Part shown: positions 1-7,120 of the stretch, piece after piece
Numbering within the stretch: position 1 is the first letter of the stretch
How the letters are laid out: each line of letters starts with the position of its first letter
NCBI GenBank assembly: GCA_021777555.1
Contig: JAJYDK010000030.1
Coordinates: 1-48,146, forward strand
Direction of reading: 5' to 3'
Source of the DNA: Pseudomonadota bacterium
GTDB lineage: Bacteria; Pseudomonadota; Gammaproteobacteria; Steroidobacterales; Steroidobacteraceae
DNA: 48,146 nt
Program-made: the position numbers and the translations under genes
Notes under the pieces: generated by a model
The model's database searches: none
What the model saw: only the letters and a program-made list of their open reading frames with translations
What the model was told of the DNA's origin: nothing

Positions 1-68
1 TGGCAGCCGCACAGCTGACTCCCGTCGACGCCTCCGCGTCTGAAAGAGAGCCCACCGTCAACGTGTGA

Positions 69-926
69 TGCCCGGTCGCTTACAGTGTTGCCGCGCATTT
101 TGCCTACATCAGCCGGAAAGGGAAGCTCGAGATCGAGACGGACGAGGGTGAACGGATTACCGGCACCGATGCGCAGCGGACGTTTCTGGCGGCCTGGCAC
201 CTCGAGCTGTCCGCAGGGCAGTATCGTGGTCCCCGGGACCAGCGTACTGAGGCCCGGGAAACCAAGTTGGTCCACAAAATTGTGCTCTCGATGCCCGCGC
301 CGACCCCACCGGATAAGGTGCTCGCTGCAACCCGCACGTTCGCTAGAGAGACGTTCGGGGTTCGGCACCGCTATGCGATGGTGCTGCACACGGATCAGGC
401 TCACCCCCATGTCCACTTAGTCGTGAAAGCCGAGAACGAGTACGGAAGACGCCTGCACATCGACAAATCCATGCTGAGAGAGTGGCGCGAGGACTTCGCG
501 CGGAGCATGAGAGAGCAGGGGATAGCCGCGAACGCGACCTCACGCGTCATCCGCGGCCGGAACAAAGGCAAGGCGCGTGACGGAGCTTTCCGCGCTCAGC
601 GCCGGGGCAAGTCCAGCGCGATCCGCGCAAAGGTCACGATGATTGCGACGGAACTGGCGAAGAACGGCCGCTTCAGCGAACCGGCCCGAGCCAAGCTCGT
701 CGAAACGCGAAATGCAGTCGTCGCGAACTGGATGAAGATTGCGGACGCGCTGGACCGACAAGACGAGGTGATTCTCGCTGGAGACGTGCGGTACTTCGCG
801 AAGCATCTACCGTCCGCTCTCACGGAAACGGAGAGATTGGCTGCGAAATTCGCTCAGCATTTGGCATCATCTCGCGACGCACCCCGAACACGTCTGACTC
901 CCGACGTCGATGCGCCCGTCCGATAG
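69..926 (+). pseudogene. 5'-truncated relaxase (MobA/TraI-like mobilization nuclease) remnant
   Basis: A relaxase nicks the origin of transfer and pilots the DNA strand during conjugation. The reading frame is open from 69, just after a TGA at 66-68, and contains a HxxxxHPHVHLVVK-type histidine triad around 388-428, the metal-binding motif of MOB relaxases. Upstream of it, residues resembling AAHFAYISRKGKLEIETDEG match the segment that follows the catalytic N-terminus in MobA(P)-type relaxases. That segment is encoded before the first ATG at 267, so a start at 267 would cut off conserved sequence. All three forward frames have stops in the first 70 bases, so the N-terminus with the catalytic tyrosine is missing or was lost by rearrangement. 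The C-terminus is basic and ends normally. It most likely marks the mobilization region of the element. Function as a relaxase is doubtful. Confidence 0.6.
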
Positions 927-1061
927 GAAACCTCGAAGAGCACGTCCATTACTGCGTGTCGCCTTCACGTATCTATTCGACATACAACAGTGGCAGCGCG
1001 TCCTTTTTCTTGGTGAAGTACTCGTGTACGGTTGATCGATTTCTACTCGGGGTCGTAAGGG

Positions 1062-1613
1062 ATGGAGCGGAAGTTCACACGTTGGTGGCCGCACAAGCAT
1101 GAGGGCTGCTCGTACCCCCTCACACATTTGCATCCCTTTCGCTTTTTTATGGAACTCCCGCGGAGTGAGGTCTACGCCGCTCGAGCTGTTACGATTCAGG
1201 TCGGGTTTTCATGCCATGCTTTCACCCGCGAACCCGGAGGCGACGATGGCAATCTGCAGCCGTATCTAGCGCGAGAAGGGGAGGTGCGGATGTTCTGTCA
1301 TGAGCGCTATCCGCTCTCGAAGTCTCTACCGGCCATCATCAGGAGCTTGCCCACACGCAAATGCTACTTCGCAGGTCGGGAGAATTACTTCGTTGTGCAA
1401 AATCATCCGCTGCTCACCGCCCGCCAGGAATATCGCGTGTTCTTCGATGTCCGCCATATCGGTGTAGCTCACGCTGTGCTGCTGTTCGTGCAGAGCGCCT
1501 ACCCTGCGAATTTCGAGAAAGGGAGCCCGCATGGGGCGCGGCGAAAGAAGGTCGGATTCCGGGTGCTCGTGAACCACGCGCTACGGGACACGAGGCCTCC
1601 GCCACCCCCATAA
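1062..1613 (+). CDS. Conserved hypothetical protein of integrative elements
   Basis: This 183-residue protein begins with a WWPHKHEGCSYPLTHLHPF stretch and continues with blocks such as YPLSKSLPAIIRSLPTRKCYF and LLFVQSAYP, ending in a proline-rich tail. I recognise this pattern from a family of soluble, cytoplasmic-looking hypothetical proteins often carried on integrative elements and plasmids of Proteobacteria. I know of no established function. There is no signal peptide and no membrane segment. The start at 1062 is supported by an AAGGG sequence just upstream, though the spacing is short. The gene stands alone on the plus strand between the relaxase remnant and the minus-strand cargo cluster, and a GC-rich hairpin follows it immediately. 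Confidence is good that it is a real gene and low for any role. Confidence 0.7.
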   Translation: MERKFTRWWPHKHEGCSYPLTHLHPFRFFMELPRSEVYAARAVTIQVGFSCHAFTREPGGDDGNLQPYLAREGEVRMFCHERYPLSKSLPAIIRSLPTRKCYFAGRENYFVVQNHPLLTARQEYRVFFDVRHIGVAHAVLLFVQSAYPANFEKGSPHGARRKKVGFRVLVNHALRDTRPPPPP

Positions 1614-1618
1614 AAGCA

Positions 1619-1640
1619 AACCCCGCCACGAGGCGGGGTT
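1619..1640 (+). terminator. GC-rich hairpin after the 1062-1613 gene
   Basis: A perfect nine-base inverted repeat (AACCCCGCC and GGCGGGGTT) encloses a four-base loop (ACGA), six bases after the stop codon. No T-run follows, so it is a probable but not textbook intrinsic terminator. Confidence 0.6.
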
Positions 1641-1999
1641 CGTACGCCGATCCTCTTGGTTATCCCACGCTTGGTGTGGACCCTTGCGGGCGGGCAGACG
1701 CGCTATCGGCTATTGCGTCACAGCTGCCACTGTAAGCCCCGGAAGGCCGCGATGCAAGAGGCCCGGTGGTGCCCGCTGAGTGCCAGATCACGCTTCTTTG
1801 CGCGACCATCTCAGGCGACGTCCTGCATCCAAGTGATTGAGCATTAAAGCGCTTCGCTCCGCAGCGAACCTACCAAAGCGGCCAGCCGGTGCCTCCATTC
1901 GAGGCGCGGACATGCGCTGGCGCTCTGGCCGTGCAGCTCTTGATGGCCCGGCTGCTCCGACTGAATTCACTTACCCGGCCCAATTTTCGCCGGGCGACG
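1641..1999. other. 359 bases without a recognisable gene
   Basis: Short open frames exist on both strands, but they overlap one another, resemble no family I know and have no convincing ribosome-binding sites. The stretch separates the plus-strand gene at 1062-1613 from the 3' end of the minus-strand cargo cluster. I see no repeat or RNA structure in it that I can support. Confidence 0.4.
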
Positions 2000-2491
2000 T
2001 CATGCCGCTCGTCGACGCCGACGGCGCTGTCGCGGCTCCCCATGTAGCTCGTGAACCTCGATTGCGAGGCTATGTCTCTTGAGCGCCCACTGTCTGATGG
2101 CACTCCGGCCCGGCTGCCCGCACTTCTTCATTGCCCCGGGGCGCGAGATAAACACTAGCCGCTCCACCGAGAATCCGCCTTCCTGAGCCATGATAGCCTT
2201 CAAGATGTCCTTTTCAAATTCCGTTGAGGGGTTGGGAAGCCCCAGGGCCACTTCTACGATGGTTCGTTCGTCGCGGAAGTAAAAGTCAACTTTAAATGAG
2301 TTTTCACCGCATATCGCCTGCTCGCTAAAGTCTTCCCCAAACGCATTTATGGCTCGGGCCCGCAGCGCCTTCATAAAGATGTTGGTCGCGCGGTCGCCAT
2401 TACCTGCACCCCGTGAGGCTTGGAAATCAACAGTTGCTGACGCGAGCTCGCGCGCCATCTCGAGAAGTACTTCTGGTTTTCCGTCATGCAT
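2000..2491 (-). CDS. Hypothetical protein with a PD-(D/E)XK-nuclease-like core
   Basis: This is a 163-residue soluble protein. The centre reads VDFYFRDERTIVEVALGLP, with an acidic residue at 69 followed by Glu80-Val-Ala82 in two predicted beta strands, then a helix with ExxxxK-like spacing. That resembles the D...ExK core of the PD-(D/E)XK nuclease fold, but the usual final lysine is alanine, so catalysis is uncertain. A later LVFISRPGA strand and an arginine-rich tail (residues 155-161) could contact nucleic acid. I have seen similar proteins annotated only as hypothetical. The gene follows the RelA/SpoT-like gene by 55 bases on the same strand and probably belongs to the same transcript. 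The nuclease assignment is inferred from the motif; the gene call itself is firm. Confidence 0.6.
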   Translation of the reverse strand: MHDGKPEVLLEMARELASATVDFQASRGAGNGDRATNIFMKALRARAINAFGEDFSEQAICGENSFKVDFYFRDERTIVEVALGLPNPSTEFEKDILKAIMAQEGGFSVERLVFISRPGAMKKCGQPGRSAIRQWALKRHSLAIEVHELHGEPRQRRRRRRAA

Positions 2492-2546
2492 GTGCGTGGA
2501 TTACGAAAGAGGACAAAGGCAAGTTTATGACGCGACCAGGCACACA

Positions 2547-3248
2547 CTATTTACCTTGCTCATGATCCGCGTATGAAGCAACGATTGAGTCAACGAGCCG
2601 CGAGCACCCAGATACTAGACGGGCAAGAACCTTGAGCTGCTCTTTGCACGCAACCGAATCTGTTTCATGAGGATAATTGATAGTGTGCGAGATCTCCCCC
2701 CAGATCTCTTCCGCAAGAGTACGAACTTGCAGCTCACAAAGTCGCCGGTTCGTTGAATTCTGCTTTACGACGTAATGTACGCTCGTGTACATCGACTCGT
2801 TTCGCTGAACATAAACACCTAACGACCGGAACATTGTCTCATATTCTGGGTCCCAGGTCTTCGCTTCGGGCTGGCCGCTCAGCACATACCCCTCCTCCCT
2901 AAAGACATGCATAATGAGAGGATGAATCCGCTCCATTTGACGCATGTGGAGGTGCAGGAGCCGAACGCCAGATAGGTCGGGGATCTCGTCAAACAGGTTA
3001 TCGGCTGTAATTAAGAACTGGCCGCCTGCTTGAGTTGCGGCGTACGCCCTCCGTTCCAGCTTGTCCCGAAGGTGATCAGGGTCTTTCGCTCGCCATTTGA
3101 GGGAATGGATTAGCCCTTTCAGCTCGCCATTTGCGAGCAACCTATTCTGAAGGTTGGTTGCATCTGCCTCAAAGTCTGAACGACGCAACTCAAAGGCTTT
3201 AACCGCCTCTCGGATTTGCTTCGGGATTGGTGCGGGGAGCCGCGGCAT
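2547..3248 (-). CDS. RelA/SpoT-domain (p)ppGpp synthetase-like protein, single domain
   Basis: This 233-residue protein contains the RelA/SpoT nucleotidyltransferase domain and nothing else, so it is the size of a small alarmone synthetase and lacks the HD hydrolase domain. Recognisable blocks are the basic ATP-binding segment (HSLKWRAKDPDHLRDKLERR, residues 48-67), DLSGVR (91-96), YTSVHYVV (154-161) and CELQVRT (171-177), followed by a W...H motif ending at His188. The catalytic Asp91 and Glu172 and the base-stacking Tyr154 are all present, so it should be able to transfer pyrophosphate to a nucleotide or to RNA. I chose the ATG at 3248, four bases after the ParA stop, over an ATG at 3293 inside parA. 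With no hydrolase partner visible, it could be a growth-arresting toxSAS-like effector. Confidence 0.85.
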   Translation of the reverse strand: MPRLPAPIPKQIREAVKAFELRRSDFEADATNLQNRLLANGELKGLIHSLKWRAKDPDHLRDKLERRAYAATQAGGQFLITADNLFDEIPDLSGVRLLHLHMRQMERIHPLIMHVFREEGYVLSGQPEAKTWDPEYETMFRSLGVYVQRNESMYTSVHYVVKQNSTNRRLCELQVRTLAEEIWGEISHTINYPHETDSVACKEQLKVLARLVSGCSRLVDSIVASYADHEQGK

Positions 3249-3252
3249 GGGG

Positions 3253-4248
3253 TCAGCTAGTTCTGGCGATGATGCGCTTGGCCATTTCTGCAAACTGCTT
3301 GTGAGCTTCGTGTTTCAAATCGGCGTTGCCGCCAGACACGTCCCAGAGGGGGCCACCTTGAATTTGCGCATCAGTAACGATCGTGCCAAAGAACTTTATC
3401 TGACCGAGCTTTAAGTTAGATGGACGATCCTTTGTCGACTCACCATGCGCGGCCTGCAGCGGCCTCCAAACGAATTCGACAATACGACTCTCGATTCTTG
3501 AGAGCGCGCCGAGAGGTGACTGCGCCATTTCGCCACGGTACACACGAAAACCCTGCGGAACATACCCGAGCAGTATCGGCCTTCCCTCCAGTAGGGCTGT
3601 TTGGTCAGGCGCCTGTTGCTTAATGCGTTCCCAAGTGCTAACCCACTCCGACATTGCGAAGCCCAGGGTTTTAAGTGCGCGGGCTGAAAAAAGGTCGCAC
3701 GCAACCGGCACTATGAAGTGAGTGCAGTCAAGCATTATGACGCGATTAAGTGGGCCGATATTCGGACCGGCATCGAAGAAGACGTAATCCGCCTTTGTTT
3801 CTGACGCCAAAACATCAACCAGGGTGCTCAACGCCGCTGTGCAGTGATAACCTCGACGATTGCGGCTTAAGCATAAATTCCAGCAGTCGGCGAGTGAGTT
3901 CTCGAAGTTGGCAAGACGAATGTCGCCCACAGCCACGTAAAGCGAGTCCTTTATCTTTACTGGCTTGATTTGCCTTGGAGGCCCAGTACCCTCGGAAACG
4001 GGTTGAAGAGCGGTCCAGAGGGTATTGCCATTATCGGACTCAGAATCATCGAGCATCCGGTCGAGGAAGGATTCTTCTAGGAAGAATGAAGACAGGCTGC
4101 ACTGGGGGTCCGTGTCAACTATCAACACCCGCTTTCCAGCTTCCACGAGTGCGTAGGCCAAATTAACGGTGAGCGTCGTCTTTCCGACGCCGCCCTTATG
4201 ATTGAAGAGAACTATGCGCTTTGCGTTCTTCTTTTTTGTTATGGCCAT
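3253..4248 (-). CDS. ParA/Soj-family ATPase
   Basis: This 331-residue protein is a deviant-Walker ATPase of the ParA/MinD group. The N-terminus carries NHKGGVGKTTLTVNLAYAL (residues 16-34, signature Lys18 and P-loop Lys23), then VLIVDTDPQCSLSSF as the A' motif and YVFFDAGPNIGPLNR as the Walker B region. These proteins dimerise on ATP, bind DNA or partner proteins, and usually act in plasmid or chromosome partition. It starts 13 bases after the 4262-4870 gene and ends four bases before the RelA/SpoT-like gene, which suggests coupled expression. No standard ParB follows, although a ParB/Srx-like protein is encoded nearby at 5023-5412. In this setting it may partition the element or act as an ATP-dependent switch for the alarmone synthetase. 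Confidence 0.88.
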   Translation of the reverse strand: MAITKKKNAKRIVLFNHKGGVGKTTLTVNLAYALVEAGKRVLIVDTDPQCSLSSFFLEESFLDRMLDDSESDNGNTLWTALQPVSEGTGPPRQIKPVKIKDSLYVAVGDIRLANFENSLADCWNLCLSRNRRGYHCTAALSTLVDVLASETKADYVFFDAGPNIGPLNRVIMLDCTHFIVPVACDLFSARALKTLGFAMSEWVSTWERIKQQAPDQTALLEGRPILLGYVPQGFRVYRGEMAQSPLGALSRIESRIVEFVWRPLQAAHGESTKDRPSNLKLGQIKFFGTIVTDAQIQGGPLWDVSGGNADLKHEAHKQFAEMAKRIIARTS

Positions 4249-4261
4249 GGGAGTACCGGCG

Positions 4262-4870
4262 CTACTCCTTTATCTTTCTAGCAGAGCCGCCCCCACGTTT
4301 CGGGCGAGACTGTTCAAATACCTCCCTTGCCGCCTCGCGGTCCGGGAGTGCTTCGACGAAGCGTTCAGCAGGGGCGCTAATTTGCTTCGCACCTTTAACC
4401 GATGGGACTAGGTAGCCCATCTTGGTGGCATTATCGACTGCCACTGCTGTATTGGAAAACGGCCTATGCGCCGATTCTGTGTTTAGAGCGGTGATGTCCT
4501 TCGTTTTGAAGTGAGGCGCGCCCCGATAGTGAGCCATGTAGTACGCAAGGCACGCTACTCGTTCGACGTCCGTGCGCGGAGATTTGTCGAACATAAAAGC
4601 CTTTACTGTAGGTGCTGGGCCCTGCTCGGAGAACTGAAAGGCCCGCGAACCTTCAGAGAGTACGGGAGGCAATTTCGCGACCGCGGGGGACTGACTAAGG
4701 GGTAGATTGAAGAAGGTAGCGAGCGTCTCCAAAACGTTACGCTGATCATCTGGCGACAGGGGGAGCAACTCTGCAATTACTCGCTGCAGGGCGGACGCTC
4801 GCCTCGAAGTGGGCGAGCCTTCATCCGTCTGCGGAGGAGCCGATGGTGTTGATGGCCGGTCTTCATTCAT
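4262..4870 (-). CDS. Hypothetical adaptor/winged-helix-like protein, homologue of 6300-6878
   Basis: This 202-residue protein has three parts. A low-complexity Ser/Pro N-terminus (residues 1-25) is followed by a helical segment (ALQRVIAELLPLSPDDQRNVL, about 27-47). The conserved C-terminal half (about 90-185) contains an ERVACLAYYMAHYRG helix and an LPDREAAREV motif, and the protein ends in a basic tail. It aligns along its length with the protein at 6300-6878, including the helical start and the ALPDR(E/D)AAR motif, so the two are paralogues. The C-terminal half looks like a winged-helix or other small helical DNA- or protein-binding fold, by eye only. It is the first gene of the set that continues with parA, the RelA/SpoT-like gene and the nuclease-like gene. 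I do not know its function. Confidence 0.75.
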   Translation of the reverse strand: MNEDRPSTPSAPPQTDEGSPTSRRASALQRVIAELLPLSPDDQRNVLETLATFFNLPLSQSPAVAKLPPVLSEGSRAFQFSEQGPAPTVKAFMFDKSPRTDVERVACLAYYMAHYRGAPHFKTKDITALNTESAHRPFSNTAVAVDNATKMGYLVPSVKGAKQISAPAERFVEALPDREAAREVFEQSRPKRGGGSARKIKE

Positions 4871-5022
4871 AGGGGTAACACTAAATGTGGTCTGGTCCTA
4901 GACCCACGCAACAAGCACGCGGGCCGAGAGATACGACCGCCGAGCGTCGCCGGCGGCGTCGCTGTTGACGATAGCAAGATGTTAAGAGGTATGGCAAGTT
5001 CTCGCCTTGGAGGGGTCTTGTC

Positions 5023-5412
5023 CTAATCTGCCGCCGGCAGGCGGCAAACCCGTAGCCGTGAGCCTAAGCGCTTTGTGACAAGTGTCGCCTGGCTTTTGGA
5101 TTCGACCGAAACGGGTATGGTCCTCACGCCGTGATCTCTGCACCACGCGAATCGGTGCCGCCCATCCGTAAACGATACGTACCCGTCATAGAAGCCTATA
5201 TGCGGCATGTGGGCGTGTTCCCGGTGACCAAATTTCGATAACCAGCTACCAAAGGGATGGCGCCGACACCGCCCCCAAGGGATGTAATAGCCGCGCACGG
5301 GATCTCTTTTCCAAGCCTCGTCTAACTTTCTTACTATCACCCAGACGACCCGGTCTTTGCCGCCCCATTGGCGCTTCCATTTGATTACCTTCGGAAGCAC
5401 CGTTGACTCCAA
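5023..5412 (-). CDS. ParB/Srx-fold-like small protein
   Basis: This protein of about 129 residues starts at TTG 5412 or GTG 5400. Its C-terminal half contains VSFTDGRHRFAWCRDHGVR followed by TIPVSVE, which matches the signature of ParB/sulfiredoxin-superfamily proteins, in which a GRHR-type motif binds a nucleotide. Known relatives of this length occur on plasmids and integrative elements and mostly lack an assigned role. It has no DNA-binding helix-turn-helix of its own, unlike a full ParB. It lies between the two adaptor modules, 152 bases before the 4870 start and about 100 bases after the HEPN gene. It may therefore be a partner for the ParA-type ATPase or a separate gene. The start codon is uncertain. 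Confidence 0.65.
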   Translation of the reverse strand: MESTVLPKVIKWKRQWGGKDRVVWVIVRKLDEAWKRDPVRGYYIPWGRCRRHPFGSWLSKFGHREHAHMPHIGFYDGYVSFTDGRHRFAWCRDHGVRTIPVSVESKSQATLVTKRLGSRLRVCRLPAAD

Positions 5413-5511
5413 TAGTCGCCTGCGAACGACGCACGCAGTGCCGCGGCTGCACTGTCGACGCCCTCTGCGGTGGCCCTATCGTAGTGGCGTTCGACCGATG
5501 GCACGGTGTGG

Positions 5512-6294
5512 CTATGTCGGAGGCAGAGCTAGGGGTAGCTTCGACTCAACCTCACGTGTACCCGTAGGTGACAACGCAACAAGACCCGTGCGGGCATCGA
5601 AGTTCACCAGCCGGTCCTTATGGAGCCGGCCAATTACATCTTTTTTGAAGACCGAGAAATTCGAGTGCTCCACCCACTCAAATAGATCGCTAGCTTTCGC
5701 CGGTCCGCTTACAGAGTAAAGCAACAGCAGGACCTGTTGGCGAGCCTTCAGACTTGCATCAAGTACTCGACGAACGTCCGCGACCTTCCAAACCGCAGGA
5801 ATGGTCCGTTCCACAAGTGAGTCAACAATTTCACTCGCTTGCTTCGTGCTGACGCTGTTTGGGTGAAATACGCGGACGAGGTCGGCAAGGATCCATTTTG
5901 CCATCTCAAGCACGACCTTGGCATCCATGCTGTTCGGGTCGACGTCTCCTCCAACGTGACCAACGCCGCGATTGTTACGTATTTCATACAGTGCCACCAA
6001 CATCCGGGGAATCTGTATGCGTATGGCCCTCGGAAAGGTTACGCCATCATTTTCAAGGGCCATGCAAGCCGCCAGCATGTTCTTCGGCTTAGAGGGGGCC
6101 GCCGGATACTTGCCGTCAATGTGGCCGCGCAAGATTGAGTAGACAACTTCACAGAATTTTCCGCCGTTCAGTTCAGATGGCTCCCATCTGCTTTCGCGAT
6201 AATTGCGTATGATCGTATTAAATGTTTCAAGTAGTGGGTCGCGCAGTGCCTCGGGAATATCAGACAGCGCCGCGCCGAAGTCGATTGTAGACAT
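5512..6294 (-). CDS. HEPN (Abi-C-like) RNase-type protein with C-terminal winged helix
   Basis: This is a 260-residue soluble protein. The middle part is helical and contains YEIRNNRGVGHVGGDVD, with Arg106-Asn107 and His113 spaced as R-x6-H. This is the active-site pattern of HEPN ribonucleases and closely resembles the RN..G.GH signature of the C-terminal domain of abortive-infection proteins. Residues about 180-255 resemble a winged-helix domain (LLYSVSGPAKASDLFEWVEH, then a wing ending in LSPTGTREV). HEPN proteins of this kind usually cleave RNA and halt growth in toxin-antitoxin or phage-defence systems. The start at 6294 lies five bases after the stop of the 6300-6878 gene, so the two are almost certainly co-expressed. 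The HEPN call rests on the motif and helical context. Confidence 0.75.
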   Translation of the reverse strand: MSTIDFGAALSDIPEALRDPLLETFNTIIRNYRESRWEPSELNGGKFCEVVYSILRGHIDGKYPAAPSKPKNMLAACMALENDGVTFPRAIRIQIPRMLVALYEIRNNRGVGHVGGDVDPNSMDAKVVLEMAKWILADLVRVFHPNSVSTKQASEIVDSLVERTIPAVWKVADVRRVLDASLKARQQVLLLLYSVSGPAKASDLFEWVEHSNFSVFKKDVIGRLHKDRLVNFDARTGLVALSPTGTREVESKLPLALPPT

Positions 6295-6299
6295 AGGGT

Positions 6300-6878
6300 C
6301 TACTTAGTAGCAGCCTTGGTCTTTCGCTTCTTCTTTCCGACTGGCTTTCTGGGCCGAGCGATCGCTCTCGCGGCGTCACGATCCGGAAGCGCATCTACAT
6401 AACGCTGTCCGTAGTGGGATAGGACGATGTCAGTGCCCGTATTGAAGTATTGTTGCTGCTTCGCGTTCTTAAGGTCACGGTAAAAGTTCGCTGGTGGGTT
6501 GCGTCGTGCGGCGCGAAACACGGCATCCAAATCTTCCTTGGTATGTGTTTCTGCTCCCTCTGCAACTTCTCTGTACCGAGCAGCGACCGCAAGCACCTCC
6601 ATCAGTCCCTGCGGGTTCCTTGCTTCAAAATACTCTGATGCAGTGCCGGCGGAGCCAGCGCCGGCACTTCCGCCGCCGTGCGTGGCGAGAGCGGTCTTGC
6701 CCGCCTTTGCGTGAGTTGCGCCGGAATCCGGCTGCTGTTGTGAAATTCCGATATTTTCTGAGGATATTCCGAGCAACGTAACCGCTGCTTGCAGCGCTTT
6801 CAATTGACTCTGCTCGTCAAGTCCTTCCAGCGCCTTGTGTATGGCGTTTACGGCGTCAATGGGAGCCTTCTTCGACAT
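6300..6878 (-). CDS. Hypothetical adaptor protein paired with the HEPN gene, homologue of 4262-4870
   Basis: This 192-residue protein consists of a helical N-terminus (AIHKALEGLDEQSQLKALQA), a Gly/Ala/Ser-rich linker around residues 55-75, a conserved C-terminal half and a strongly basic Lys/Arg tail. The C-terminal half has a helix beginning EVLAVAARYREVAEG, an LxxxGQRYVDALPDRDAARAI block, and the same spacing of elements as the 4262-4870 protein, so the two share one fold and ancestry. I used ATG 6878; a GTG at 6923 would add 15 residues. It precedes the HEPN RNase-like gene by five bases, the position typical of an antitoxin or sensor. The basic tail suggests nucleic-acid contact. The function is unknown, and the antitoxin or adaptor role is inferred. 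Confidence 0.72.
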   Translation of the reverse strand: MSKKAPIDAVNAIHKALEGLDEQSQLKALQAAVTLLGISSENIGISQQQPDSGATHAKAGKTALATHGGGSAGAGSAGTASEYFEARNPQGLMEVLAVAARYREVAEGAETHTKEDLDAVFRAARRNPPANFYRDLKNAKQQQYFNTGTDIVLSHYGQRYVDALPDRDAARAIARPRKPVGKKKRKTKAATK

Positions 6879-7120
6879 GTCGCGTAACCCCGCTTTATCC
6901 CACCCCAAAAGCAAACTTATCACATCTCAAGTCGGGTTACTATTCAGTGACTTACTACACGGTTTTCAGAATTACTAGCGATCCTGTGCTGAGAAAGGCC
7001 CCCAACCGCCACACTACGCGAGGATGACGACGGGCAATTCAGGTGCATTCAATTTCGCTAGTTGGAGAGTCCTGTCAGGAGCAGTGCCGGATTGAGAGTC
7101 CGCGAATAAAGTGCTCGACG

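Noticed and set aside
669-690. CGAACCGGC resembling the tRNA 3' end, as a candidate second attachment site
   Set aside because: The match is only nine bases, lies within the relaxase coding sequence, and is expected by chance.
1656-2082. Short plus-strand frames between the hairpin at 1619 and the nuclease-like gene
   Set aside because: They overlap each other and the antisense gene at 2000-2491 and show no conserved sequence I recognise.
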